Shown here one piece after another: positions 44,256-56,200 of a DNA stretch of 60,000 nt; the first letter of the stretch is position 1, and each line of letters opens with the position of its first letter. The translations under genes and the position numbers were made by a program. The DNA comes from Owenia fusiformis. Its lineage: Eukaryota > Annelida > Polychaeta > Sabellida > Oweniidae. Where the stretch lies: NCBI GenBank assembly GCA_903813345.2, contig CAIIXF020000008.1, positions 26,894,822 through 26,954,821 of the forward strand, in the 5' to 3' direction. The notes beneath the pieces were generated by a model, which made no database searches, was not told where the DNA came from, and worked only from the letters and a program-made list of their open reading frames with translations.

Positions 44256-44499
44256 ATGACTAAAATAAAACAATCAAGTGACAAGTGAATATCATAACAA
44301 TGACTTAAAGCGTCAGAATTGAAAATGACAATAAGTGACGTGTAAATAAGTACTTAAATGATTTTAACTTTTAAAGGAAAAATCATCCTTCTTACGTCAT
44401 GTATAGTTTGGAAAGGAGAATTTATCCTTAAAGGACAACTGAAATAGCTTTTCTCAACTTGCAGCTACGAAAATGCGGTTTTCTCCATTGTAAGCCCAC

Positions 44500-44870
44500 C
44501 GTAGAGTTCTTGCAATAGCCATTATAAAATAAATGTTAGATAACTGCTAACGGTCATAGATAACGAAATAAAATTAACTGATAAATCAAATTGGCCCCCA
44601 CGTGATTAGTAACGTCATATACAAAATATAGCTTTGGTTTATTGGTTCCATAGTAATCACAACGTCACGGCAACCATAGGATTGTTGTGTAAACAAATAA
44701 CAAAACATTTTGGCATTATGACGTCATGATCTAATGGACCAAAACGGGCCACGTGGGGACCAGTGAGAGATCACGTGGGGGCCAATAACGTCATAACCAA
44801 TTCGAATATTGCTTATTAAGCAGCTATAACGATCGTTAGAGTGAAATAGTTTTCACACTACTGATGAGAA
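44500..44870. repeat. Imperfect inverted repeat with CACGTG boxes
   Basis: aattggcccccacgtgatta (44,589) and gatcacgtgggggccaataa (44,770) are inverse. The outer flanks (ctaacggtcatagataacg and agctataacgatcgttag) pair more weakly. Probably a decayed MITE. Confidence 0.6.
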
Positions 44871-44946
44871 AACATGTCCAAATACATCTATCAAAAAATT
44901 ATATTGATTCCTTTAGGTTAAAAATACCATTTCATATCTGCTTTAA

Positions 44947-46110
44947 CACCCCAGCCACATTTGTCGCACGGCGGCCGCAAGTCGACCGCAGATCAATTAA
45001 ATCGGTGAATTTCTGCGGCGAGCGTAGAAAAACTACGCTCGCCTTGCGGCCTCCGTACGGCGTATGTAGATTTTTACAGGCCGCAGGGAAGGCGTAGAAA
45101 TTATAACTCGGAGTTATAATATTTGTTCATTTCTGAGGTCCCCGTAGAAATCAACTGGCGTCGACCGCAGATCAATTAACACCCCAGTCACATTTCCTAC
45201 GGCGACCTTGCGGTTTATCATTTCTGCGGCCAGTAGCTTTTCTACGCTCGCCGCAGAATTTCTGCGCTCTCATACTTTTGCAGTCACATTTCCCACGGCA
45301 GCCGCACGGTGAATTTTAAATTTATATTGATAAATAATAGTTTTTTTCATTTTATTTACATCAGGACAATTTATAAATGTTATTCAAAGTGCTAGGATGT
45401 AATATCAAATGAAAGGTGATCGTTAAACATTGACAAATAATGATTCAATCTTGTTGAGCCAGTTGATTTCTACGGGGACCTCAGAAATGAACAAATATTA
45501 TAACTCCGAGTTATAATTTCTACGCCTTCCCTGCGGCCTGTAAAAATCTGCATACGCCTTACGGAGGCCGCAAGGCGAGCGTAGTTTTTCTACGCTCGCC
45601 GCAGAAATTCAACGATTTAATTGTTCTGCGGTCGACTTGCGGCCGCCGTGCGACAAATGTGACTGGGGTGTAAATCAGTGTATTTCTGCGGCGAGCGTAG
45701 GAAAACTACGCTCGCCTTGCGGCCTCCGTGCGGCGCATCCAGTTTTTTAGAGGCCGCAGGGTTGCCGTGGAAATTATAACTCGGAGTAATAATATTTGTT
45801 CATTTATGAGGTCCCCGTAGAAATCAACTGGCTCAACAAGATTGAATCATTATTTGTCAATGTTTCACGATCACTTTTCATTTGATATTACATCCTAGCA
45901 CTATGAATAACATTTATAAATTGTCCTGATGTAAATAAAATGAAAAAAAGTTTTATTTATCAACAGAAATTCAAAATTCACCGTGCGGCTGCCGTGGGAA
46001 ATGTGACTGCAAAAGTATGAGAGCGCAGAAATTCTGCGGCGAGCGTAGAAAAGCTACTGGCCGCAGAAATGATAGACCGCAAGGTCGCCGTAGGAAATGT
46101 GACTGGGGTG
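44947..46110. mobile_element. Family 5 MITE composite with TAA flanks
   Basis: Outer ends CACCCCAGCCACATTT (44,947) and AAATGTGACTGGGGTG (to 46,110), both flanked by TAA. The left part (44,947-about 45,159) is a truncated copy. From 45,160 a second copy, missing its first 30-odd bases, runs to 46,110 and is itself interrupted by the full copy at 45,180-45,670. Confidence 0.88.
45180..45670. mobile_element. Family 5 MITE, complete copy nested in another (TAA TSD)
   Basis: CACCCCAGTCACATTT to AAATGTGACTGGGGTG, 491 bp, reverse orientation, TAA on each side. It sits inside the host copy's gatcaattaa/atcagtg sequence. Confidence 0.93.
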
Positions 46111-46274
46111 TAAGGATGAGACACACAGTTTTAATATGTGACCTTTTTAATAAAGATAGAAAAAAGAGTAAAAACACGGAACTTTTAAAATGCTGGTGTA
46201 TTGGAAATTCAATTTTAAAAGATCAAAAGAAATTACTAAATTTTTGTATTTATCGGAGCGATCAACCACATTTT

Positions 46275-46368
46275 ATCAATTTACCAATTAAACATCAACA
46301 ATGGAATCTGTCAATCATATATCAATTTACCAATTAAACATCAACAATGGAATGCGTCAATCATATGT
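46275..46368. repeat. 46-bp tandem duplication
   Basis: atcaatttaccaattaaaca plus tcaacaatggaat..gtcaatcat occurs at 46,275 and 46,321 with one or two differences. Confidence 0.95.
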
Positions 46369-46763
46369 CAAAAGCATGTTTGACATGCGACATTAAACCA
46401 TTCCACACAATTTTCAATCTGATAAGTGAAACATGAAATTATACAATTATCGATCTAACGTTTTAGTTAAAAAAAAAACTAAAGCATGGGCCTAAACACT
46501 ACCCGTAGTTATACAATCACTTTACATTGATATCTCAATATTGCTTATATTTTCATGATCCAAGTTCATGAAAAATTCTTACATGAGTCCATATTTTGTG
46601 AATTTTAAATAGCCAATATTGCAAAGAAACGTGGATTTTAAAAGTTTTTTTTGCTTTCGATACAGCAGTCAGTTAATTCCTTTGTGAATTTCTAATGGAC
46701 ATTGGCATCGAAAGGTCTATGACGCACTTTCGGTTTAAAAGTGATTTTAGTACTGTATACATA

Positions 46764-47734
46764 TACAGGGTGTCAAAAAACAACGGCACCCCCCTCTACA
46801 GCAAAACGTCCTTAATGTTCCATATCGTGTCATACCTCATTTGAAAGATAATTTAATTCTGGAGTTACTCATCAAATTTCATTTAATAAAACTTAATATT
46901 AAAAAAGCTACATTGTTTCAAAGTTTGCTACTTCGGTACCTTCTTTGCTGCCCTGTTACTGGTTAAAAGTCAAATCTTCAGAAAGTGAAATATGAAAGAA
47001 TTACCTCAGATTTCAACTGCACTGAACATATGGGTTCATTTCTTAAAAACAGGGTATAGGAACTGATGGACAAAGAGCCTCTTGAAAAAAGACACAGTAT
47101 GGATGTATTTCTGAAGAATGTGAGGAAAGTGCGAAGAGGATTACACTGGCGGATTAGGGGGGGGGGGGGCCTGGGGGCCCGGGCCCCCCCCCCTTGGGTG
47201 GGCCCAGAAAAAAAAAATTGGGCCCAAAAAGATTTTTGGGCCAAACAAGGCATTCAGGCCCCAAAACGTGGGCCTTTATGGTCATTACTGGGCCTTTTAA
47301 GGCCTTATTCTTTAATTTCAGGCCAATTTTTGAAGAAAATGGGCCTCAAAATTTCAAAATTTGGGCCCACTTTTGGATTTTAGGGGCCCAAAATTTTTTT
47401 CCGCGCAAGCGCGGACGTTTTTTTCTCTGACCTCAAATTTGGACCCCCCCCTTGTTGGTTCCTGGATCCGCCCCTGGATTATGCAATGCTAGACCTTTAT
47501 GTGAATTTTTATTGAAATCATATCCATCCAGATAAGCTGCTGTTTGAGCAGCAACTGGTGGGCATACCAACTACTAAGAATCAGCTGTAAATCTGTAAAA
47601 TTATATGATATAAAGCTGAAATTTCTCAGGTAACTCCAGAATTAAATTGTCTTTTAAATGAGATATGACACACCATGTAACATTTAGTACTTTTTGCTGT
47701 AGAAGGGGGTGCCGTTGTTTTTTGACACCCTGTA
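46764..47734. mobile_element. TIR element (about 110-bp inverted ends, CAGGGTGTCAAAAAACAACG)
   Basis: The left end tacagggtgtcaaaaaacaa and the right end ttgttttttgacaccctgta are inverse. Pairing continues for about 110 bases (acggcaccccc, ctacagcaaaa, catacctcatttgaaagata, aatttaattctggagtta). The middle has no transposase and is interrupted by the element at 47,145-47,477. Confidence 0.92.
47145..47477. mobile_element. Nested G/C-run MITE (CTGGCGGAT ends)
   Basis: Starts ctggcggattaggggg with a run of 13 G, ends gatccgcccctgg. Inside, 'gggcc' is repeated and ccgcgcaagcgcgg forms a hairpin. Flanked on each side by gatta, a likely target duplication. Open frames across it are artefacts. Confidence 0.85.
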
Positions 47735-47997
47735 CATCATGAATAAACTTCTGATATTTATGTTATTGTAAACATCTTTAGTTTTCCACAAATAAAGTAT
47801 AATTACTTTGGGGATTTTTAGAAAATTTCTGAAAATTCATACAACAAGAAAATAACAGAACCCTGTGTCCATAAATTAAAAAGTTACTTCAACCTTGTTT
47901 GTTGGTAGCGGCCATACTGTTTTTGATTCCTCTCGAGAGTTCTCTGTTTGCAGCTCTTCTGTGTTTTTCCCCCTGTCTTGGATGAACAGGATCTTAT

Positions 47998-50646
47998 ACA
48001 CTGTGTCTAACCCAAACGCTCTTACATGCATGACGGAGCGTTTCATTCACGTGGAAACGCTGCGCAGCAAAATAAAATGGCGGCTTTGAAGATCCCACTT
48101 TGACCGTAAGTATTGTTTCACTCGTTTCTCCTAAATATCATACGTTATGGTGACATATTATGTACCATTCGATGAACAATACCCCGAGCAAAGATCTTAT
48201 TTATTCAGCTTCCGGTGGTAAACTGTTATTTGCTTGATCAAAGTTCCGTAGTGTAGATGGAACGAATCTGAAGTTGACGAATTGACCACAAATTACGAAT
48301 TAAAGGAAGTATTTAAATGAAAATATCAATCTTTCTGTCAAAGTAATCACAAACTCGTGAATTCTCATTTGCTAAAATTCCAGTCCAAATCCATTACTTG
48401 TTCTCGAAAAATCACTTGTTTTCCTCGAAACGCTCCGTCGATTTTGGACACAATTCTAGAAACGCTCTTACCATTTTGTTTTTATATTATTTTCAGATCA
48501 TTAGTGACGAGTTCGTAATCGAATCTATCTCTAAAAGACGTTTTGTACTATTTGTACTACATAGGCAAATTGAAACTTCCCAACCTGGTGGTGCTACACA
48601 TGCAACTAGCGGACCAGTGAAGCCTATATCATATACTATGCCTACATGTGTGCTAAAACTATATTGACAAAGAAACAAAACGTTTATGTGAAGTAATCTT
48701 TCTTCTTTTGATGCCAAGGGATATAATAGAACTTTTCTTTCCCTTCCTGAAAAGGAAAGTCAAGCTAATTCCTTAATGCCTAAACATATCTAGACTAGTA
48801 CCGGAGCGTTTCCAGTTCACTGTATTTACCAGGCCGGAGCGTTTCTTTAATATGAGATTGTTATCATTTTTAAGACTGGATTTTCGGTCATCAAATCACA
48901 ATTACGATAATGTATGGTGCGCTGAAGCTTTGTAAATTGACCAAAATATACTCTGATGCTCTATCTTTACACAACTAATCACATGTCTCGACAAAAGTGG
49001 TTTTGACCGGTAGACTGACAAATTCGTTTATGACTTTTGATAACTATACTGCTTCATATGAGCACTTCCAAGTTGCTTCAAACGTCAACATCCAGCCACG
49101 TACAACATGAATATCACACCCATCGAATGGTATACTCGAACTAAGTTAACACATACCTCTTACGGTTCCTAGTCAACTCGGACCCTAGTTAACTCGGACC
49201 CTAGTCAACTTGGACCGTATTTAACTCGGACCCTAGTCAACTCGGACCCTAGTCAACTTGGACCTATGTATTTTTTATATTTTTCCTCAGTTGAGCATTA
49301 AAATGATAAGGTATATATAAAAACAACATTAATCATATATAATTGTTAGATAGAACAATGGTTGATAATGGTGAAAAATAATTCTGACACTTTTGAGTCA
49401 ATCATAAACCATTCAGCCTGATTGTGAAATCATATACTGGTAGGAATAAATATTAAATAACCAAGATTTTGATTTTACATGAAACCAGTTAATTTGTCCT
49501 CCAAACAAATAGTATGTAACAATAAATTAGAAATTCAAAGGTGAATTAAATGTTGTTGACCTCAATTCTTCAAACCAAGTTAAAAGGGGTAAACATGTTT
49601 GTAAACAATTGAAAGCCCATGATTTTTAAGGAATTTCTTATAATGAAAGTAAAAGATAAAGTTTCAAATCAAACGATAACACCATATTTGATAATTTTGT
49701 AACTTGTATTTGCAATTCTTTGATTTATTAAATCAAAATATATTTCAAATTCCCTACTCATTGAATATTTTACTAAGGTCACCAAATTATTTAATCATTG
49801 TATTTCCACATTTGAAGCTTTGAAATATGAAATAATCATGGATTTTCGACAAACAGAAAGTAATTTTACACACATGTTTAGAAAATGAAATTGGAAATAA
49901 AATTGTTTAAAACACAAATGCGCTAACACATTTCCCTATACTGTATATTGGAATTAATGTAATACCTCTATATTTTGTTTACTTCAACACCCTAATTAAA
50001 TGCTTATCAGAGGATACAAGATTTGTTAATTAGGTTTCTTAGTCAAAGTTATTATAACAGCATTATACACAACAGGCTAAATTGAATTCATTTTTTAAAG
50101 ACATAGTATAGTTCCAATTCTATATAAAGTCAATATAAAATGAATCAAAATCATTCAAAATCATTCTCATTTAATTATAAAGAGTTATTTGATCCCACAT
50201 GACGCAAATAGCATAGAAGTATAAAGGTTGTAAAGACTGATTTTGACTCATCAGAAATATACATAAACATCATTATTTAAAGATTTCAGTAATGAATTGA
50301 ATTATATCTTAAACTATTCCAATATTCTTAATATTTTGAAAGTTAATTGCTTTCACCTCTAACATAGCAAAATACCTCTGATTTATATTAAATATAACTG
50401 GGTCCAAGTTAACTAGGGTCCGAGTTGACTAGGGTCCGAGTTAACTAGGGTCCAAGTTGACTAGGGTCCGAGTTAACTAGGGTCCGAGTTGACCAGATAC
50501 CCCTCTTACTCCCATCATTTGGGAAATCGTCAGACGACCCATCATTCCTGCCCGCCATTTTTCCTACTCCGGAGCGTTTCTTTGATTAGCTTCAGTAATG
50601 AAACGCTCCGTCGTGCATGTAAGAGCGTTTGGGTTGGACACCGTGT
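47998..50646. mobile_element. 2.65-kb TIR element (AACGCTCTTACATGCATGACGG ends)
   Basis: Left acactgtgtctaacccaaac + gctcttacatgcatgacgga; right tccgtcgtgcatgtaagagc + gtttgggttggacaccgtgt; inverse over about 50 bases. The motif ggagcgttt recurs inside (about 48,034, 48,804, 48,837, 50,572, and inverted at 48,428). No transposase is seen. An open frame at 48,497-48,667 (IISDEFVIESISKRRFVLFV) follows an attattttcag acceptor and is unassigned. A second element occupies 49,164-50,501. Confidence 0.85.
49164..50501. mobile_element. 1.34-kb element with inverted terminal arrays of a 16-bp repeat, 8-bp TSD
   Basis: Flanked by CCTCTTAC at 49,156-49,163 and 50,502-50,509. Left end ggttcctagtcaactcgg, right end ccgagttgaccagatacc (inverse, imperfect). 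Just inside, about six copies of ggaccctagtcaactc (variants ttaactc, caacttg) run to 49,265; inverse copies run 50,398-50,493. The centre is AT-rich with no coding sequence. An 8-bp duplication fits hAT- or P-like transposition. Confidence 0.93.
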
Positions 50647-50714
50647 TATAGCGCTCCTCCTTGACCCTCTTGACCCCTTGTGGATCTGTGCAGTTCTTAC
50701 GTGCTCCCCATACC

Positions 50715-51998
50715 CACGGTGTTATAGCATGACGGTTACGTCAAGGCGATTTGCAAAAATTTGCGGTAACGATAACAAAAAATGGCGGATGGGAAAGGCA
50801 GCATGTCTTCTTTCTCGTCTGTAGGCAATATTCACAGATAAGATTTCATTCTTAAACTAGTTCCATTCGGTGACGTATATATGGATGGTTATAAAGACTG
50901 GGTCAAATCTGCCAGGTGGTCTACAAGAAACAGAATATAAGCTGTAAACCTACCGACTGAGATATCCAAGTTCATAATTTTTGGTCCATTCTCGTGTTTT
51001 CTCAATACATGTGCCTCAGAGCCATTCAAAATATTAACTGTAAGTAAACTGTGTATAAGCAAGGCATAAAATGACAAATCCAGAACAGGAACGTGGTGAA
51101 TATCGTAAATAATAAGGTTTCAAACGCAATGTCGTTAGACGACTACGTATGACTTCTATAGAATTCTATGGACGGTAACGTGTATTGTATTAGTTGTACA
51201 TTAGATATTTAGCGGACGGTTACGTGCCTCTGAATTTGTCAAGTCAAGGTTGCTAGATCTGATAGCCTATTTCCATGTTATTGTTATAATGGGTAAGAAA
51301 TAGAATATTGAATTTCCTATATTTGTTTTCAGGACTCGCAAGAGACGCTCTTGTATCAGCCTCTATAGGGCAAGGAAAAAACTGTCGTTTGCTTTATTTA
51401 TGAAACCAATGAAAGTGTAAAAGATAGCAATGAAGAGGCAAAAGAAGATTAAGGATCAAGTACTGATGAAGATAGCAAAATTAATGACAATGAATCCGGG
51501 TTTCATATTTGAATCAGGTTCGTGTAACCGTCCATCAACTTTTCACGTTACCGCAAATTCAAAATACATTATTATAGCTTGAGTAGAACATAATAGGTGG
51601 TTTCCAATGCTCAATTGGCTTTGTGTGATCGTATGTAGGTTACATCTATATACCCCAAGGTTTTTAAGCAATATAGACCATGCCCTAACAAAAAAAATAA
51701 ACAAATTACTAAATTTTGTGTAGTTTTGAATTTCAAACTCGACAGTTTTTCTCTTATTTCATGTCATCCCCGGGCATCAATTTGCAAAGACTGGGTTCAA
51801 AATATACATTACTAAATGCCTCACCGAATGCGACACTTACATAAATCGTTCATCCTTTCATTGATACACAGTAGAAGAAAATCATGCACCAACCTTAGTT
51901 TTCTCTTCCATCGCGGCCATTTCATTGGATAAATCAGTGAACGTAGCCGTCCAACCTCGTTTTCAGAGGTGGCGTAACCGTCATGCTATAACACCGTG
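50715..51998. mobile_element. 1.28-kb TIR element (CACGGTGTTATAGCATGACG ends)
   Basis: Left cacggtgttatagcatgacg/gttacg, right cgtaaccgtcatgctataac/accgtg, inverse over 26 bases. gacggttacgt-like motifs recur inside (about 51,173, 51,213, 51,525 inverted). No transposase frame is seen. Sits in the CT-rich repeat region. Confidence 0.9.
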
Positions 51999-51999
51999 C

Positions 52000-52550
52000 T
52001 ACCTCTTCAATGCTCCGTAATACTCTATTATGCTAATTGTTTCTCTTGGCGCTTTACTACGCTCCTTTTGGCTATTTGCGCTCTACATTAAATTGCTCCT
52101 CGTGGCTCTTTAGCGCTCTCCTAGGCTCCTAATATCTTTCAAGCGTTCTTCTATACTCCCAGTTTCCCGTTACTGTTTGGGGGGTCTCTTCATTGCTTGG
52201 CGACTTATTGAAGTCCTCCTGGAACTATCTGTAGATCCCCTTACCTCTTTGAGGTTTAAGTGGGCTTCTTACGGCTCTTTACCGTGTCGGAATCTCCTCA
52301 TTATCCGATGAGTCTGTTGTAGGTTCCCTCTTGCTATTGTTTGGGAAAGCTCCTCACTACTTGATGAGTCTGTTTCAGGTTCCCTGCTGCTCTTTGAGGC
52401 TCTTATTGGCTCTTTGAGATTTCTCTTAACTCTTGCCGCTCATTGCCATCTAGGAAGCTCCCCACTACCTGATGAGTATGTTGGAGACTCCCTGAGTATT
52501 CTCTATCTTTGTCTATGTGGGGTTTCTGATAATAATACACGTCTGCAAAC
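52000..52550. repeat. Degenerate CT-rich 'gctcctcttggctctt' repeat region
   Basis: Many imperfect short repeats of gctcc, gctctt, cttggc and 'cctgatgagt.tgtt..aggttccct' in loose 20-90-bp periodicity. The same type lies at 50,646-50,714, so the 50,715 element split this region. Confidence 0.65.
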
Positions 52551-53080
52551 TGCTCGATGAATCTTTACTATGGAACACTTGAAAGACTTAAAATCTAGTT
52601 TACCTTCAGAAATATGGAAATAAACTCACGTCCTCCATTTGCAACTACACTGTCGCCTGAATCCCCTTTTCACGTGGTTACGTGGTAGGGTTAAATGATA
52701 ATGCAATGCAATAAGAGAGCGTGTTCGGATTGACTGACCGTGACCTTACATACTGTACATGTACGAGTAGCTATGTGTGAAAATTTAATCATGAACAGCT
52801 GATCATTAAATCGTTATTTATTTTTTTATTACTTTTTTTATTAAAATCAATGTAACATATATACAGGTTATAGGGGCTATGACCCCCAAAAGGTTGCGCA
52901 TTGTTTTACACTTTCAAGTATGCAGCTTCTCCAAACGTTGCAAACAATAGAATATTTAACCGAAAGCGGATGTTGCATGTGACTTATCATACTTGACAGT
53001 GACAGTGACAGTGATATGCAACAGAAGTTCTATGTAATTATCGTGGTTTTGTTCACTAGTTTTATCTCGCAATCAATGAG

Positions 53081-53087
53081 TATAAAG
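53081..53087 (+). promoter_or_regulatory. TATA box of the lectin-ITIH_C gene
   Basis: TATAAAG 79 bases upstream of the ATG at 53,166. Transcription would start around 53,110 and leave a short 5' leader, typical of a regulated secreted-protein gene. By position and motif only. Confidence 0.55.
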
Positions 53088-53165
53088 CGTCACATGTACA
53101 TCAGCTAAGCGTCAAATGATCGGACGTTTCAAACGTCTCATTCACTCAGAAGATCTACGGTAGAG

Positions 53166-53223
53166 ATGGATGTCTCAATCATTATTCTCGTGTTCGCTAT
53201 TATTACACCATTGAAGGTGTTAG
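53166..53223 (+). CDS. Lectin-ITIH_C gene exon 1 (signal peptide)
   Basis: ATG at 53,166, 58 nt, donor TTAG|gtaagt. Codes MDVSIIILVFAIITPLKVL, a classic secretory signal. Confidence 0.88.
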
Positions 53224-56200
53224 GTAAGTGGACTCTAATACTTTAACCATTATTACCGTGATGAAATCTTTATTATAAGAATAATCAAGTATTGAAGATT
53301 AGAAACCATGCCATATCTGAATTTTGATTATGAGCATTTCTTTATGAGTATTTCTTTTGACACTGTCTTGGCATAATTCTTTTTTTAATCCATACTATAC
53401 GTGATTCAATTCAATTCAAATTAGGAAATAGCCTCCTAAATCCCGAAGCTGATGAATATCGGATCCGACTACGTCATTAAATTGTCGAAATTCAAAATAT
53501 TGACAAATTCATAACCTAAAAGGCCGAAAGATTATTCGGCAAATATATAAAAGAAGTTCTTAACATATTGCATTCGCACGGCTCTATTAGAATCCGTTGA
53601 ATCCAATGCGATTGGATTGCGATAATTCACAATTGTACAGTATAATTCATGATATATTCTTCTTTTCAACCAAATGGGACAATCAATATTGGTAATTTCT
53701 ACGCTTGCCGTAGAATTTCTGTGTGGTCGGATATTTTTGCAGTCATTTCCTACGGCAGCCGCACGAAGGAATACGTACATATTACCCTACCCCCTCGGTC
53801 CCCTCTCCTCTCCGTCTCATTCTATTTATTTTAGAATTTTGTTCATGTAACATATGGAAACTTACTTTATATAGTCAGCAACGGCATGAATTTTATTATG
53901 ATAACTTCACTTACAAGTATTTATTACAGGTCGTGTAGGCTATCCTTCCTTGATTTATGGCACTAACATTGATTTGTTCACATTGGTGACCTTACACTTT
54001 TTTTAATAGATCTCAATATATATGAACGTATCGGTTCCAAAAAATTCTAGAACACCTAACATATTTTACCATACCGTGCAATCATCAATTCAGTAATTCA
54101 ATAGTTAACTATCTCTTGAAAAAACAAATCTTCCAGATTTGTTGAATTTTCTTGCAGAAATCACGTACCCCCGCCCTCCCTCTCATTTTTCCGATCACCG
54201 GTGTAAAAGGGTAGGTGGTCCTATCAAATTTTGGTCCTACCCTCTATTGATTTAGTTTTGTTATTTAGATTTTTCTCAAGATTTTAATTCTTTTTAGAAA
54301 TTCCAATTCCCTCTCGATTTCTTTTATAGAAATCCTGATCTTCTTATAGAAATCCCGATTCCTCCCGATTTTCCAGAAAAAAACGATTTTTACCCCGATT
54401 TTCTTTAAAAAACCATATTTCTCCCTATTAAAAACTTTTACTTGATACTGTAGTTATGCTCTAGTCAACATGAGAACTGTATTATTTTATACACTTTTAT
54501 AATTTCGATATAGAAAAAGCGGCATTGCTATTAGGTAGCCATGTCAGATCCAATTTTCAATTTTTCTTAATATCTTTTAAGGAACTTGTCCAAACGGCTG
54601 GCTGGAATATGGAACTTATTGCTATGAGGTAAAACCCCTTAAGTCAAAAAGATTTAGCAATTAACTTAATCAAATTGTAATGTCTCCGGCGCTTTGAAAT
54701 AACTGAAAATATAAGGTTGTATAATTATCAGTACATTGTGATTAACGTGTACTTTACACTTTCTTTTTCAGTTCAATACTCCCAACACAGAAGAGAGGAA
54801 GACTTGGACAGAAGCCCGTGACAACTGTGGGCAAAAGAATTCTGATTTAGTCAGTATTTTGAGCCAAGATGAGCAGACATTCGTATTTGCAAACATACCA
54901 GGGTGAGTTGGGATTTTCTTTTCAAAAGGCATAAATAGTTTAAAGGTGCAAACCAGAGTCAATCAATTTATGAGGTCCAATAGATTTCGCTCACACACCT
55001 TCGGGCTTAAAATATGTATTTGACGTCTAAACTAACCACTCATGTAATGCCAATATTTCACGAGAATATATTTCTTGATTACTATTTGCCTTAATATTGT
55101 CATATTCAAGTACGCATAATGGAGGCGGTTTTTGGATTGGGCTTGAGACAATAGGCCTGGATCAAACTTGGAAGGATGGTTCAACTTCATCATACATTAA
55201 CTGGGCCGACGATGAGCCTAACGATGATGATGACTCGCAAGACTGCGTAGAAATGCTATACGACACTGGCACTTGGAATGATTTGGTATGCAGCTGGAAA
55301 AGGAATTGGATCTGTAAAGGATTAATACGTAAGAAGCCCTCTCCTACAACTCTTAACTTACATTAGTATGTAAAGTTCCATTTTTCATATTATTCAGAAT
55401 ACAATGAAACAAATGGATTTCTTTTTCTAGCAAGTTATGCTGCATTAAACCCCAGTTAGGTAGCAACAACATAGAATCAGCTGTAGTATGTTTTAAATAA
55501 TGTATGATTTTATCAAAATAATTTTTTTTATTGTTTTTAAAGAATGGGTACTTGGCAAGCTATCAAAAACTATTTGAATTATTTTAAATCACTTTTTACA
55601 GAATGTCAAAATATATAAAGTGTTTTGTCTTCAAATCTTCACCGTTGGAAGATAATGAAATGATGTATCACTGGCAAAAACATCAAAGCGATTGGTCGAT
55701 ATAGCATCTGTGTAAAAAGCTTCCATTACTTATTGATCACCCCTCGTAGTTGAAATACTCTTTCACTTGATTGTAAAAATATAGTTCCTTATAACTGGTT
55801 TAACCAACATTACTGTAGTTTATCTAACACTACCATTGATTTAGGGTTGAATAAACCACAGTGTAGGACAAAGAGACTGTGGTTTCATGTTATCCAATGA
55901 TAGGATAATCCAAAATGATAGGATAATCCAAAATGATAGGAAATCCAAACAACCCACTCTACCCTGCCATCTATTGTAGTCAGCATACACATTGTAAGTC
56001 CAATATAATGTTTACCTGCAGCGGGTTCATGCGCCAGTGATGCCGACTGTTCAAGAGAACCCTTCAAGAAAACGTGCCGCGTCCAACTTAATAGCGCTGG
56101 AATTAGAGTGTGTGGTGATCCTCATATAAGACAGACCATAAAGAACTCAGAAAGACCACTCTGTTATGATTTCGCAGGGAAACCTGGCAAGACGTACCTT

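Noticed and set aside
43892-44284. 130-codon minus-strand frame
   Set aside because: Antisense of the gypsy RNase H piece plus MITE; no independent signal.
46978-47430. Gly/Pro-rich frames on both strands
   Set aside because: Produced by G and C runs of the nested MITE.
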